Positions 18,001 through 26,888 of a DNA stretch of 64,000 nucleotides are shown piece by piece. The position numbers were made by a program, and so were the translations under genes. How positions within the stretch are numbered: the stretch's first letter is position 1; every line of letters starts with the position of its first letter. Below the pieces are notes generated by a model. The model saw only the letters and a program-made list of their open reading frames with translations. It did no database searches and had not been told where the DNA came from. The stretch comes from Streptomyces sp. NBC_01267 (GTDB taxonomy: Bacteria; Actinomycetota; Actinomycetes; Streptomycetales; Streptomycetaceae), in the NCBI RefSeq assembly GCF_036241575.1, contig NZ_CP108455.1:2494501-2558500 (forward strand). Direction: 5' to 3'.

Positions 18001-18337
18001 GCGCGAACGGGGCCAGGAATTCTCGTTGTTGCGCGCGCTGGGTGCCCCGCGCCGTCAGCTGGCGCGGCTGATCGCCGTCGAGCAGGGCGTGCTGCTCGCA
18101 CTCGCACTGCTGGTGGGGCTGGTGCTGGGCACGGTACTGACCAGAGCGGTGGTCCCGCTGATCGTGCTGACCGGGCAGGCCGCCCAACCGGTGCCCCGCG
18201 TCCTGGTGGAACTGCCGGCCGGGCGGATCGCTCTTCTGCTGGCGGGGATCGTGGCCGTCCCGCTGCTGGTCGTCGCCGCCATCGCGCTGCGCCGCGGCGA
18301 CCCGGCGAGGGACATGCGCCACCAGGGAGGCAACTGA
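15026..18337 (+). CDS. FtsX/MacB-type ABC transporter permease
   Basis: 1103 residues, GTG at 15026 with GGGGGAG six bases upstream. N-terminal membrane segment (about 12-34, LLLAAALLAVLLTTSVLA), a large extracytoplasmic region (35-285), then three or four membrane segments with the FtsX signature around 290-420 (AYTLLLVARLLSTER, ELLRARGGSRQRIAALAALEAL). A second extracytoplasmic region (about 535-955) follows, then a second FtsX block near 970-1090 (SLLRALGAPRRQLARLIAVEQ). This duplicated architecture belongs to large ABC exporters of lipoproteins, peptides or antimicrobials. First gene of a three-gene operon with a second permease and an ATPase. Substrate unknown. Confidence 0.9.
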   Translation: MTGFVFLRVRAHRLLLAAALLAVLLTTSVLATLTVFSGSIGDAGLRHSLLTRDATRATLVVRAQVPPGQEQSAATAVRKHAERTFDGLPVTVRTLDGSGPYALPRSVQEPAARSGDPDLTLFAAIDRSRVRLSSGAWPRATGSGPVEVALPEVAAKQLGLRTGARLTLDDRLHTTKKVAVRVTGVYRPADRTDPYWQLDGLGGRGMRTVDFTTYGPLLTDPAVFTAGRVTSSETSWLAAGDFRKITTSRIGALTKAARSGPEAVGADPALGGQATASTALPEVLDQAGRALLVARSTLLIVALQLVLLAAYTLLLVARLLSTERAGETELLRARGGSRQRIAALAALEALLLAVPAAVCGPLLAGPLTRLLAGQGALARVGLRLDSGATGSVWLVAAAVALGCAAAVIAPALSAGRSRRGRANVLPAPVRAGADIALLVVAGVAYWQLDRQTSGSGALGGDRQGKLGIDPLLVAAPALALLAGTVLTLRLLPPAARLAERRAAGGRGLPAALAGWQFSRRPARNAGPVLLLVLAVSMGILAVGQGASWQRSQADQADFRAGAPIRVLGSRTDPLGQAGTYSSLPGVRDVAPVSRSSMELSGNRTATVLAVDAAHAPDRLMLRGDLADEPASGLLKNITPPATARPGVLLPADTGQLALGLRLTSDGAPHGRSPAGLSTAVTAIVEDRFGLPYRLQIGDLPADGRRHTLTLDLLKAADAPEGKPAGPFALTGLETDLPQPVTGETHRLSVDGLRAVRAGGGAQPVAVPGAAHWQGVLSVAGATMPEPDEKLRPAASADGPLTVSYWTGALDDPNDEFLQTPEVTLRLTVVRPHPGQLKAVATDRFLKSAAARTGDSVDVPLGGETLKVRIVKSVRDLPTTGAGAVDGSGEALGGALLVDLRAVNDVLAVGSDGIATPTEWWLSTEPGKEARVAAALRNRPDVDPEQIVARDDIADELVGDPLGAGPQSALAAAAMVAAALAAVGFAVGAVGSLRERGQEFSLLRALGAPRRQLARLIAVEQGVLLALALLVGLVLGTVLTRAVVPLIVLTGQAAQPVPRVLVELPAGRIALLLAGIVAVPLLVVAAIALRRGDPARDMRHQGGN

Positions 18338-18338
18338 C

Positions 18339-21074
18339 ATGCGCGCACGAGGCGTTGGGCGGGCCGTCGCCCCCTGGGTCAGGACCCGGCTGCGCACCGC
18401 ACCGGGTGGAGCCGCCGCGCTCGCCGTGCTGGTGCTGCTGACGGCCTGCCTGGCCGCCGCGTTCCCGCGCGCCGTGGACACGTACGAGGACGACGGGCTG
18501 CGCTCCGCGGTGGCCTCGGCCGGGCCCGACCGCAGCGCCCTGCGGGTGAGCGCGCCGCCGCCGGGAGTGCTGACCGCCCCCGCCGAACGGGACCGCATCC
18601 TGCGCCCCGCCTCGCTGGCCGGCCTGGACCGGGACGTCCGTGCGCGCATCCCGGCCGAACTGGCCGTGGACCGCGCCCAGTCGTCGTACGGCTTCCACAC
18701 CACCGAGCCGCTGGAGACCCTGGACAGCTGGCTGCCGCGCCCCTACGGACTCCCCGCGAAGGTCACCGTCACCGACCAGTCCGACCTCGCCCGGCACGCG
18801 AAGGTCGTCGCGGGGCGGCTGCCGAGGACGAACGGCCAGGTGTCCGCGGCCACCCGTGAGGTGGAGGCCGCCGTCACGCCGGAGACCGCGAAGAGCCTGC
18901 ACATCGAGGTGGGTTCGGTGGTGCACTCGCAGGCCGTACCGAGCGGCACGGTGGCCTTCCGGATCACCGGGTTCGTGCGCCCGCTGCGCCCGTCCGGCAG
19001 CTACTGGTCGGTGAATCCGGTGCTGCGCACCCCGGAGCTGGACCTGAAGCCGGGCAACGACCCGGTGCCGCCCAAGTTCTGGCAGGGCGGTCTGCTGCTC
19101 GCGCCGGGGGCCGCGCCCGTCCTCCAGTCGACGCCGGGCAACCCGGAGTTGTACTGGAACCTGGCACCCGTCTCCACCCATCTCACCGCCCGCCGGCTGG
19201 CCGCTCTGACCTCGGCCGTCGCCTACGTGGAGGGCGGCCCCGGCCTGCTGAAGCTGCGCGACACGGTGGACGATGCCACGGAGGCGTCCACCGATCTGGA
19301 CGACATCCTCCACGCGTACACGCTGACGCGCTCCACCATCGGCCCGGTGATCGCCGTCGCGGCCTTCGGGACCGGGACGGTCGCCGCCGTGGTGCTGCTG
19401 ATGGCGGGCGGGCTCGCCACCTCGCGCCGCCGGGCGGAGCTGTCGCTGCTGCGCTCCCGGGGCGCCTCGCTGCGCGGCATCGGGGGGCGGCTGTGCGCGG
19501 AGACGGCCGTGGTGGCGTTGCCCGCCGCCGCGCTCGGTCTCGGGGTCGCCGTCCTCGCCCTGCCGGACGCCCGGCTGTGGCCCGCGCTGACCGGCGCCGG
19601 AGCGGTCGCCGTGGCCGCCTGCCTGACGCTGCCGCTGCGCGCGGTCGTGGCGCACCGCAGGCCCCAGCTGAACGCGGGCCGGGACGACGTCGTACGCGCG
19701 CGGCCGTCCCGGCGGCGCACGGTCGCCGAACTCACCCTGCTCGTCCTGGCCGTCGGCGCGGTCGTCGCCCTGCGCCGGCGGGGCACCGGAGGCGCCGACG
19801 AGCTGGTCAGCGCGGCCCCGGTGCTGGTCGGGGTCGTGGCGGCGCTGGTGCTCGTACGGCTGTATCCGCTGCCGCTGCGCCTGCTGGCCGGTCCCGCGGG
19901 ACGGCTGCGCGGCCCGGTCGGCTTCCTGTCGCTGGCCCGCGCCGGACGTTCGTCGGCGGGCGGCGCCCTGCCGCTGCTCGCCCTGCTGACGGCGCTGACG
20001 ACGGCGGCCTTCGGCGGCTCGGTGCTGGCCGGGATCGCGCACGCACGCGACCAGGCGGCCCTGCTGTCGACCGGCGCGGACGCGCGGGTGACGGGTGAGG
20101 GGCTGCTGCCCGGCGGGCTGGCCGCGAAGGTCGCGGCCGTGCCCGGCGTACGGTCCGTGGCGCCGGTCCGTATCGAGTACGACGTGGCCGTGCCGGGCGA
20201 CGGGAAGCCCGTACCGGTCCTGGGTGTGACCCCGGACGCCTACGCGGCGCTCGCCCGCTCCACCGGCATCGGGCCCTTCCGCGCCGACCTGTTGAAGCGC
20301 CCGGACCGCTCCGCGCCGCTGCCGGTGATCGTCTCGCCGGGCACGGCCGCACGGCTCGGCACCCGGCCGCGCGAACTGGTCGTCGCCGGGTACCACATCA
20401 CCGTGCGGGTGGCGGCGGTCGACCGGCGCACCCCGGTGCTGCCGGACGGCGATTTCATGGTGCTCGATCTGGCCGGTCTCGGCAGGCGGGTGCCGACCAC
20501 ACTGATGGTCAGCGGCCCGTCCCTCGACGCGAAGGCCCTGCGGAGCGTGGTGCGTACCGCGCAGGAGCAGGCGTACGTACAGGTGCGTACCGAGGTGCGG
20601 GCGAAGTACTCCGACTCCCCGATGCAGTCCGGCGCTTCGCGGATCTACCGGGCGGCGGTCGGCGCCGGGGCGGGGTACGCGGCGCTCGCGCTGCTGCTGT
20701 CGCTGCTGCGTACGGCTCCCGAGCGGGCCGCGCTGCTGGCCAGGCTGCGCACGATGGGGCTCACCCGGGGGCAGGGCCGCAGGCTGCTGGTCCTGGAGGC
20801 GCTGCCGCACGCGCTGCTCGCGGCGGCGGGCGGGGCGCTCACCGGCTGGGCGTCGGTGCGGCTGCTGGCGGCGGGCGTCGATCTGAGCGGACTCGCCCTG
20901 GCGTCCGACGGGGCTTCCGCGGCGGGCGGCGTACAACTACGGGCAGACGTCTGGTCGTTGGTGCTTCCGGCGGCCGGGGTGGTGCTGCTCGCGGCCGGGG
21001 TGGCGGCGTCGCAGGCCTGGTGGACCGGGCGCAAGGGATCGATCAGCGAACTCAGGGCAGGAGACGCGCGATGA
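18339..21074 (+). CDS. FtsX/MacB-type ABC transporter permease (second subunit)
   Basis: 911 residues, ATG at 18339, two bases after the first permease stop with GGGAGG upstream. It has an N-terminal membrane segment (AALAVLVLLTACLAAAF), an extracytoplasmic region, an FtsX block near 335-430 (SLLRSRGASLRGIGGRLCAE), a second extracytoplasmic domain, and a C-terminal block (LARLRTMGLTRGQGRRLLVL). It probably forms a heterodimer with the upstream permease. The stop overlaps the ATPase start as ATGA, indicating coupling. Confidence 0.9.
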   Translation: MRARGVGRAVAPWVRTRLRTAPGGAAALAVLVLLTACLAAAFPRAVDTYEDDGLRSAVASAGPDRSALRVSAPPPGVLTAPAERDRILRPASLAGLDRDVRARIPAELAVDRAQSSYGFHTTEPLETLDSWLPRPYGLPAKVTVTDQSDLARHAKVVAGRLPRTNGQVSAATREVEAAVTPETAKSLHIEVGSVVHSQAVPSGTVAFRITGFVRPLRPSGSYWSVNPVLRTPELDLKPGNDPVPPKFWQGGLLLAPGAAPVLQSTPGNPELYWNLAPVSTHLTARRLAALTSAVAYVEGGPGLLKLRDTVDDATEASTDLDDILHAYTLTRSTIGPVIAVAAFGTGTVAAVVLLMAGGLATSRRRAELSLLRSRGASLRGIGGRLCAETAVVALPAAALGLGVAVLALPDARLWPALTGAGAVAVAACLTLPLRAVVAHRRPQLNAGRDDVVRARPSRRRTVAELTLLVLAVGAVVALRRRGTGGADELVSAAPVLVGVVAALVLVRLYPLPLRLLAGPAGRLRGPVGFLSLARAGRSSAGGALPLLALLTALTTAAFGGSVLAGIAHARDQAALLSTGADARVTGEGLLPGGLAAKVAAVPGVRSVAPVRIEYDVAVPGDGKPVPVLGVTPDAYAALARSTGIGPFRADLLKRPDRSAPLPVIVSPGTAARLGTRPRELVVAGYHITVRVAAVDRRTPVLPDGDFMVLDLAGLGRRVPTTLMVSGPSLDAKALRSVVRTAQEQAYVQVRTEVRAKYSDSPMQSGASRIYRAAVGAGAGYAALALLLSLLRTAPERAALLARLRTMGLTRGQGRRLLVLEALPHALLAAAGGALTGWASVRLLAAGVDLSGLALASDGASAAGGVQLRADVWSLVLPAAGVVLLAAGVAASQAWWTGRKGSISELRAGDAR

Positions 21075-22135
21075 CGGGAACATCCACCGGATCTTCCACC
21101 GGGCCGTCCGGTGGGCCTTCCACCGGAGCTTCGAAGGGAGCCGTCGGTTCCGCCGTCGGTTCCGCCGTCGGTTCCGGCGCCGCGGCCTCCCCCGGCGCGT
21201 CCGGTGGGACGACGCTCGCCGAGCTGGAGCGGCGGGCCGCGGCCCGGCGGGACCGGCCCGGTTACGGCCATGACGCGCTGATCGCCTGCGACCGGCTGGT
21301 CCGGATCTTCAGTACGGACGGGGTGGAGGTCCAGGCCCTCCAGGGCCTCGATCTGCTGGTAACCGAGGGCGAGTTGATGGCCCTGGTCGGCGCGTCGGGC
21401 AGCGGCAAGTCGACGCTGATGAACATCCTGGCGGGCCTCGACGTGCCGACCGCGGGTGCGGCGGCCGTCGCGGGCTGCGACCTGCTCACCATGGACGCGC
21501 GGGCGCGGCTGCGCTACCGCCGTGACGTGGTGGGGTTCGTGTGGCAGCAGACGGCGCGCAATCTGCTGCCGTATCTCACCGCCGTCCAGAACGTGGCGCT
21601 GCCGATGCAGCTGCGCGGCCGTTCCAGGAAGAAGGCCGAACGCGCGGAGCGGCTGCTGACGATGCTGGAGGTCGCGCACTGCCGCGACCGCCGCCCGCAG
21701 CAGATGTCCGGCGGGGAGCAGCAGCGGGTGGCCATCGCGGTGGCTCTCGCCAACGAGCCGTCGGTCCTGCTGGCGGACGAGCCGACGGGCGAGCTGGACT
21801 CGCACACCGCCGAGCAGATCTTCGCCGCGTTCCGCAAGGCCAACGAGGAGCTGGGCACGACGATCGTGATCGTCACCCATGACCAGGCGGTGGCGAGCGA
21901 GGTACGGCGGACGGTCGCGATCCGCGACGGGCGCACGTCGACGGAGGTGCTGCGCCGCACCCAGGTGGACGCGGCGACCGGCGAGGAGTCGGTGGTGGCC
22001 CGCGAGTACGCGATGCTGGACCGCGCGGGGCGGCTCCAGCTCCCCGCCGAGTACACCGAGACGCTGGCGATGCGGGACCGGGTGGCGCTGGAGCTGGAGC
22101 AGGACCACATCGGGGTGTGGCCGGACACCCTGTGA
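21071..22135 (+). CDS. ABC transporter ATP-binding protein of the MacB/LolD type
   Basis: 354 residues, ATG at 21071 overlapping the permease stop. The first 45 residues are low complexity (STGSSTGPSGGPSTG, then VGSAVGSAVGSG), encoded by short in-frame repeats. The ATPase follows with Walker A GASGSGKST, Q-loop WQQTARN, signature MSGGEQQRVAIAVAL, Walker B VLLADEPTGELDS and switch His in VIVTHDQ. About 100 residues follow the ATPase core. It energises the two permeases encoded upstream. The stop codon lies in the first unit of a 16-bp repeat array. Confidence 0.92.
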   Translation: MTGTSTGSSTGPSGGPSTGASKGAVGSAVGSAVGSGAAASPGASGGTTLAELERRAAARRDRPGYGHDALIACDRLVRIFSTDGVEVQALQGLDLLVTEGELMALVGASGSGKSTLMNILAGLDVPTAGAAAVAGCDLLTMDARARLRYRRDVVGFVWQQTARNLLPYLTAVQNVALPMQLRGRSRKKAERAERLLTMLEVAHCRDRRPQQMSGGEQQRVAIAVALANEPSVLLADEPTGELDSHTAEQIFAAFRKANEELGTTIVIVTHDQAVASEVRRTVAIRDGRTSTEVLRRTQVDAATGEESVVAREYAMLDRAGRLQLPAEYTETLAMRDRVALELEQDHIGVWPDTL

Positions 22136-22247
22136 GCCGAACACCCTGTGAGCCGGACAGCTTGTGAGCCGGACAGCTTGTGAGCCGGGTGCCCCGTGAG
22201 CCGGACACCCCATCGACCGAGCGCCCCGTGAGCCGCGCACCTCGCAT
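22120..22247. repeat. Eight-unit 16-bp direct-repeat array beginning at a stop codon
   Basis: Eight consecutive 16-bp units: GCCGGACACCCTGTGA (the last codons and stop of the ATPase gene), GCCGAACACCCTGTGA, GCCGGACAGCTTGTGA twice, GCCGGGTGCCCCGTGA and three decayed ones. The array fills the whole convergent gap up to the ROK gene end. No stem-loop terminator is seen here. Confidence 0.85.
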
Positions 22248-22252
22248 GAGGT

Positions 22253-23542
22253 CTACTTCTCGAACGCGCCCCGGTCCCACCGCGCCTGGACCTCGTCGAG
22301 CGCGCGGCGGATGCCCCCGGTGGCCACGGAGCGCGCGCCGAGCGCGGACAGTTCCAGCCGTGGAGCGGTCAGCAGCCGGGGCCGCAGCCGCCGTTCGATG
22401 GCAGCCAGCAGCGGCGCGCCGCACTGCGAGACGCCACCGCCGATGACGATCAGGTCCGGGTCGAGTACGAGCGCGGCGACGGCGATCCCCCGCGCGAACC
22501 GGCCCGCCACGCGTTCGACGGTCCGGGTGACCGCCGCGTTGTCGCCCCGGGAGGCCGCCGCGAAGAACGTACCGGCGTTGACCGTCTGGTCGGGGGTGGT
22601 CAGCGCGCGGCGCAACTCCTCGTCGCCCGCGCGCTCCGCCTCGGACACCGCCAGCTCGACGATGGCGGCGGCCCCGACGAGCCGCTCGAAGGCGCCCATC
22701 CGCTCCCCCTCCCCCTCGCCCTCGTTCCCGCCCGCGCCGGACCGGGGCACCGGCGGCTCGTCCGCATCCGGCGGCATGGCCAGATCGACGAAGCCCAGCT
22801 CGCCCGCGCCGGAGGCGCCGCCCCGGTGGAGCTTCCCGTCGATGACGATGCCGAGACCGATGCGCGCGCCCCACTGGACGAAGACGGAGTGCCGGGTCCC
22901 GGCCGCCACTCCGGTCCAACTCTCCGCCAGCGCACTGAGGTTGGCCTCGTTGTCCAGGTAGACCGGGCAGTCGAACCCCGCACGGATCTCCTGGCCCACC
23001 GAGAGGCCCGCCCAGCCGTGGATGCTCGGCGCGAGGGTCACGGTGCCCTCGGCCTCGTCGACGATGCCGGGCGTGCCCACCCCGACCGACCAGATGTCGG
23101 ACCGCCGCAGTCCGGCCCGCTCCAGCGCCTCGTCGGTGCAGCGGGTGATCGCCGCGAGGACATCGGCCGCGGCCCAGGAGCCCGACCCCTTCTCGACCTT
23201 GTGATCGGCCACGGCCCGGCCCGCGAGATCGGCCACGCACACCCGTACGTTGTGCGGACCCGCGTCGATGCCCAGCACATGGCCCCGCTCGGCGCAGAAA
23301 CGCACCCGCTGGGCCGGACGTCCCAGCCGGCGTTCGGGCTGGTCGGACTCGGCGACCTCCTGGAGCCAGCCCGCCTCGGTCAGTGAGGCCACCGCGCGGG
23401 CGACGGCGGGGCGGGACAGCCCGGTGCTCTCCATCAGTTCGGACAGCCGCAGGGATGCGGCGACCCGCAGCTGTTCGAGCACCACCCGCTCATTGATCCG
23501 CCGGAGAACGTGCGGCCCGGTGGCCGCTTCGCTGGACGTCAA
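22253..23542 (-). CDS. ROK-family transcriptional repressor
   Basis: 429 residues from ATG at 23542. An N-terminal winged helix-turn-helix (about 15-75: VASLRLSELMESTGLSRPAVARAVASL style) is followed by the ROK domain: VLGIDAGPHNVRVCVADLAG, VGVGTPGIVDE, YLDNEANLSALAE and VFVQWGARIGLGIVIDG. The usual zinc site (CxCGxxGC with a preceding His) is missing; instead a flexible acidic/Gly stretch (GGNEGEGEGER) is found. It is therefore a regulator rather than a sugar kinase. It is divergent from a GH89 glycosidase gene and probably represses it through the palindrome at 23687-23703, with an aminosugar as inducer (inference). Confidence 0.88.
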   Translation of the reverse strand: MTSSEAATGPHVLRRINERVVLEQLRVAASLRLSELMESTGLSRPAVARAVASLTEAGWLQEVAESDQPERRLGRPAQRVRFCAERGHVLGIDAGPHNVRVCVADLAGRAVADHKVEKGSGSWAAADVLAAITRCTDEALERAGLRRSDIWSVGVGTPGIVDEAEGTVTLAPSIHGWAGLSVGQEIRAGFDCPVYLDNEANLSALAESWTGVAAGTRHSVFVQWGARIGLGIVIDGKLHRGGASGAGELGFVDLAMPPDADEPPVPRSGAGGNEGEGEGERMGAFERLVGAAAIVELAVSEAERAGDEELRRALTTPDQTVNAGTFFAAASRGDNAAVTRTVERVAGRFARGIAVAALVLDPDLIVIGGGVSQCGAPLLAAIERRLRPRLLTAPRLELSALGARSVATGGIRRALDEVQARWDRGAFEK

Positions 23543-23556
23543 CTCTGCCCCCTTGG

Positions 23557-23679
23557 CAGGAACAACCTCATAACAGGAACAACCTCATCGCAGGCACAAC
23601 CTCATCGCAGGAACGACCTCGTGACAGGAACGACCAACCTCATGGCAGGCACAACCTCTTGACAGGGACACCCCGGTGA
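23557..23679. repeat. Seven-unit 17-bp direct-repeat array between ROK gene and glycosidase
   Basis: Units built on CAGGAACAACCTCATAA (17 bp) are repeated seven times, one with a 4-bp insertion. The sixth unit (CAGGCACAACCTCTTGA) supplies the TTGAC of the -35 element used by the glycosidase promoter, so the repeat spread up to or formed part of the promoter. Confidence 0.8.
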
Positions 23680-23703
23680 ACCATCTTAACGAACCGTCCG
23701 TTA
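23659..23703 (+). promoter_or_regulatory. Promoter and probable ROK operator of the GH89 gene
   Basis: A consensus -35 TTGACA (23659-23664) is followed at 17 bp by CATCTT (23682-23687) as -10. Overlapping its downstream edge is TAACGAACCGTCCGTTA (23687-23703), a 17-bp palindrome with one mismatched pair. A palindrome at this position would block RNA polymerase when bound, and the divergent ROK repressor is the natural ligand. Confidence 0.65.
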
Positions 23704-23812
23704 GTAACTCTCCCCCGTCACAAGGCTCTTGCCCCATCTGCTCCTCCCCCATCTCTCTTCCTGCCAGCGGCACCACCAGGGCCCGCTGGACCCCGCAGAA
23801 TCGAGGGTTCTC

Positions 23813-26800
23813 ATGCGTCCCTTCCGAACCGCCGCCGTCGGCGGGCTCGGGCTGGCCCTTGTGGTCGGCATGTTCGGCAGCGGCCCGGCAACGGCATCCG
23901 CCGCCGCACCGGCCCGGCCCGACCGCCCCGCGTTCTCCACCGCCGCCGCGCGGGGCGTGGTCGACCGGATGATCCCCGGCTGGTCGTCGAAGATCGAACT
24001 GGGCACCCTCGCCCCCGCGCCGTCGGGCAAGGAGCAGTACCGGATCGGCCGCGACAAGGGCGAGGTGCTGATATCCGGGAGCTCACCGAGCGCGCTGCTC
24101 AACGGCGTGGGCCAGTACCTCAAGTACACCGCGCACCGCGACACCTCCTGGTCGTCGGACGCCTCGGCCGAACCCCTGGCCGTGAAGGGGAGGCCCCCGC
24201 TTCCCGCGTCGACCGTCACCCGTACGGCCAATGTCTCGCACCGGGTCCTCTCCAACGACACCGCCGACGGCTACACCAACGCCTACTGGGACTGGGACCG
24301 TTGGCAGCGTGAGATCGACGTGGCGGCGCTGCACGGCATCAACGAGTTCTTCATGCCGGTGGGCATGGAGGCGGTGTACCAGCAGACGATGCGTCAGTTC
24401 GGTTACTCGGAAGCCGAGATGCGGGCCTGGATCCCGATGCCCGCGCACCAGCCGTGGTGGCTGCTCCAGAACATGTCCAACTTCACCTCGGACCAGGAGA
24501 GCCAGGCGCTGATCGACTCCCGTGCCGCGCTCGGCCGGAAGATCGCCGACCGGATGCGCACGATGGGGATGGAGCCGGTCTTCCCGGGCTACTTCGGTAC
24601 GGTCCCCTCCGGCTTCGTCGCGAAGAACCCCGGAGCGGCGGTCGTCCCGCAGGGAGACTGGAGCGGCACCCGGCGGCCGGACTGGCTCGACCCGCGCACG
24701 GCGGTGTTCGGCAAGGTGGCGGCGGCCTTCTACCGCTCCCAGAAGCAGCTCTTCGGTGACACCGGCGCCTTCAAGATGGACCTGCTGCACGAGGGCGGGA
24801 AGGCGGGCACGGTCCCGGTGGGCGACGCCGCGAAGGCGGTGCAGAGCGCACTGGACCTGGCCCACCCGGACGCCACCTGGGTGATACTCGGCTGGCAGAG
24901 CAATCCGGGAGCGGCGCTGCTCAGCGGGGTCGACCGGTCGCGGATGCTCATCGTCGACGGCCTGACGGACCGGTACGCCGACTCCGACGCGACAGCCGAC
25001 CCGAACAAGCTCTTCGGCGGCACCCCGTACGCGTTCGGAGCGATCTGGAACTTCGGCGGCCACACGACGCTCGGCGCGAACACCGGCGTCTGGAACAAGC
25101 GGTTCTTCGCCCAGCTGGACCGGCCCGGTACCGCGCTGGACGGCATCGCCGTACTTCCTGAGGCCAATGACAACAACGACGCCGCGTTCGAGTTCCTGAC
25201 CGAGCTGGCCTGGCAGCCCGCCGCGCCCGACCAGGCCCAGTGGTTCAGCCGGTTCGCCGACGCGCGTTACGGGGCCGATCCGCACGCCGAGGCCGCCTGG
25301 AAGATCATCTCCGGTACCGCGTACTCCCTTCCCGCGGACGGCTGGAGCGAGGCCCAGGACGGACTCTTCGGCGCCGCGCCGAGCCTGACCACGACCAACG
25401 CCGCGGCCTGGTCGCCGGACGCCATGCGCTACGACCCGGTCGCCTTCGAACGGGCCCTGGACGAACTGCTGCAGGTCTCCCCCGCGCTGCGCGGGAACGC
25501 GCTCTACCAGTACGACGTCGTCGACGTGGCCCGGCAGGTCCTCTCCAACCGCAGCCGGTCCTGGCTTCCGCAGATCATGGCCGCGTACGACGCCAAGGAC
25601 CGACCGCTGCTGAAGAAGCTCTCCCAGCAGTGGCTGGGCTCGATGAGCACCCTGGACGCCCTGCTCGGCTCACGCCCGGAGTTCCAGCTCGGCGGGTGGC
25701 TGAAGTACGGCTCGGACGCCGCCACCACTCCCGCTGACAAGGCGGCCGTCCAGCGGGACATGCGGTCGCTCATCACCAACTGGGGCGGCCGTTCGGGCGT
25801 GGACGCCGGACTGGGCGACTACGCGAACCGCGAGTGGTCCGGGCTGGTCGGGGACTACTACCTCGGCCGCTGGCAGCAGTACTTCCGGTCGCTGGACACC
25901 GCGCTGGCCCAGGGCACCGCTCCGGCCGCCATCGACTGGTACACGGTCGGGGAGGACTGGATCGCGAAGAGGACGCCGCTGCCCGCCACCCCGTCCGGAG
26001 ACCCGGTCCGGCTGGCGACCGCGCTGCGGGACCAGCTCCGCAAGGACGGTCTGGCCGACCGGGTGACACTCAAGACGGCCAGCCCCTACCTGGACCCGGC
26101 CAAGCCGCTCACGGTGACGGCGACGGTCCGCAACGGCAACGGGCTGACGTCCACCGACCGGGTCAGCGCGGTGCTGACACCGCCCGCGGGCGTACGGCTG
26201 ACGACCCCCGCCACCGTGACCACCGGCCGGATCGCCCCCGGCAAGTCGGCCACGCTCAGCTGGACGGTCCGCGCGGACAGCGCGCCGACCACCCCGACGG
26301 TCCGTCTGCGCGCCGCCGTGTCCGTCACCCACGCGGGCAGCACGACGGCAGCGGTCGCCGGCGTCGACACCCCGGTGGCCGCCGCGCCGAAGGCCGGTAC
26401 CGACTATCTGAGCGATCTGCCGTTCATCGACGCGCAGGGCGGATACGGGCCCTGGGAACGGGACACGAGCAACGGTGAGGAAGCCCCCGGCGACGGCCAC
26501 ACCCTGACCATGCTCGGGACCACCTACGCCAAGGGCCTCGGCACCAACTCGGACGCGACGGTGACGTTCTACCTCGGCGGTCAGTGCTCGTCCTTCTCCA
26601 TGACGGCGGGCATCGACGACGACATGCGCGGCGCGGACAAGGATCCGCGGGTCACCGTCTCGGTGCTCGGCGACGTCACGTCGCTGGGCCGCAGCGGGGA
26701 GTTGAACAGGACGGCCCCGCTCTGGCAGCCCACCGTGGACATCACCGGCGTCCAGCTGCTGACCCTGCGGGTCGACAAGGTGAAGGACGTCAACTGGTAC

Positions 26801-26842
26801 GACCACACCGACCTCGCCGACGCGAAGGTGGTCTGCGCGTGA
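23813..26842 (+). CDS. Secreted GH89 alpha-N-acetylglucosaminidase with NEW3 and NPCBM domains
   Basis: 1009 residues; ATG at 23813 has GAGGG upstream and starts a clear signal peptide (RTAAVGGLGLALVVGMFG, cleavage near AsnA-type ATASAAAPA). GH89 regions: N-terminal domain (about 45-150), catalytic barrel (SHRVLSNDTADGYTNAYWDW, HGINEFFMPVGMEAVYQQT) and helical C-domain to about 745. Candidate catalytic acids are Glu327 (DLLHEGGKAG) and Glu450 (LPEANDN), by analogy with the two glutamates of human NAGLU (inference). A NEW3-type beta domain (about 760-850) and an NPCBM sugar-binding domain (about 865-1009, GLGTNSDATVTFYLGG) follow. It removes terminal alpha-linked GlcNAc outside the cell. Confidence 0.93.
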   Translation: MRPFRTAAVGGLGLALVVGMFGSGPATASAAAPARPDRPAFSTAAARGVVDRMIPGWSSKIELGTLAPAPSGKEQYRIGRDKGEVLISGSSPSALLNGVGQYLKYTAHRDTSWSSDASAEPLAVKGRPPLPASTVTRTANVSHRVLSNDTADGYTNAYWDWDRWQREIDVAALHGINEFFMPVGMEAVYQQTMRQFGYSEAEMRAWIPMPAHQPWWLLQNMSNFTSDQESQALIDSRAALGRKIADRMRTMGMEPVFPGYFGTVPSGFVAKNPGAAVVPQGDWSGTRRPDWLDPRTAVFGKVAAAFYRSQKQLFGDTGAFKMDLLHEGGKAGTVPVGDAAKAVQSALDLAHPDATWVILGWQSNPGAALLSGVDRSRMLIVDGLTDRYADSDATADPNKLFGGTPYAFGAIWNFGGHTTLGANTGVWNKRFFAQLDRPGTALDGIAVLPEANDNNDAAFEFLTELAWQPAAPDQAQWFSRFADARYGADPHAEAAWKIISGTAYSLPADGWSEAQDGLFGAAPSLTTTNAAAWSPDAMRYDPVAFERALDELLQVSPALRGNALYQYDVVDVARQVLSNRSRSWLPQIMAAYDAKDRPLLKKLSQQWLGSMSTLDALLGSRPEFQLGGWLKYGSDAATTPADKAAVQRDMRSLITNWGGRSGVDAGLGDYANREWSGLVGDYYLGRWQQYFRSLDTALAQGTAPAAIDWYTVGEDWIAKRTPLPATPSGDPVRLATALRDQLRKDGLADRVTLKTASPYLDPAKPLTVTATVRNGNGLTSTDRVSAVLTPPAGVRLTTPATVTTGRIAPGKSATLSWTVRADSAPTTPTVRLRAAVSVTHAGSTTAAVAGVDTPVAAAPKAGTDYLSDLPFIDAQGGYGPWERDTSNGEEAPGDGHTLTMLGTTYAKGLGTNSDATVTFYLGGQCSSFSMTAGIDDDMRGADKDPRVTVSVLGDVTSLGRSGELNRTAPLWQPTVDITGVQLLTLRVDKVKDVNWYDHTDLADAKVVCA

Positions 26843-26888
26843 CGCCCCGGCCCCACCTGTAGCACCCGCGAACCGTACGGCCGCCCGC

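Noticed and set aside
17730..20936. 1068-codon minus-strand frame across both ABC permeases
   Set aside because: Shadow frame without hydrophobic segments or family motifs; the plus-strand genes have clear FtsX blocks.
22120..22247. CRISPR array
   Set aside because: Units of 16 bp are contiguous with no spacers and no cas genes are near.
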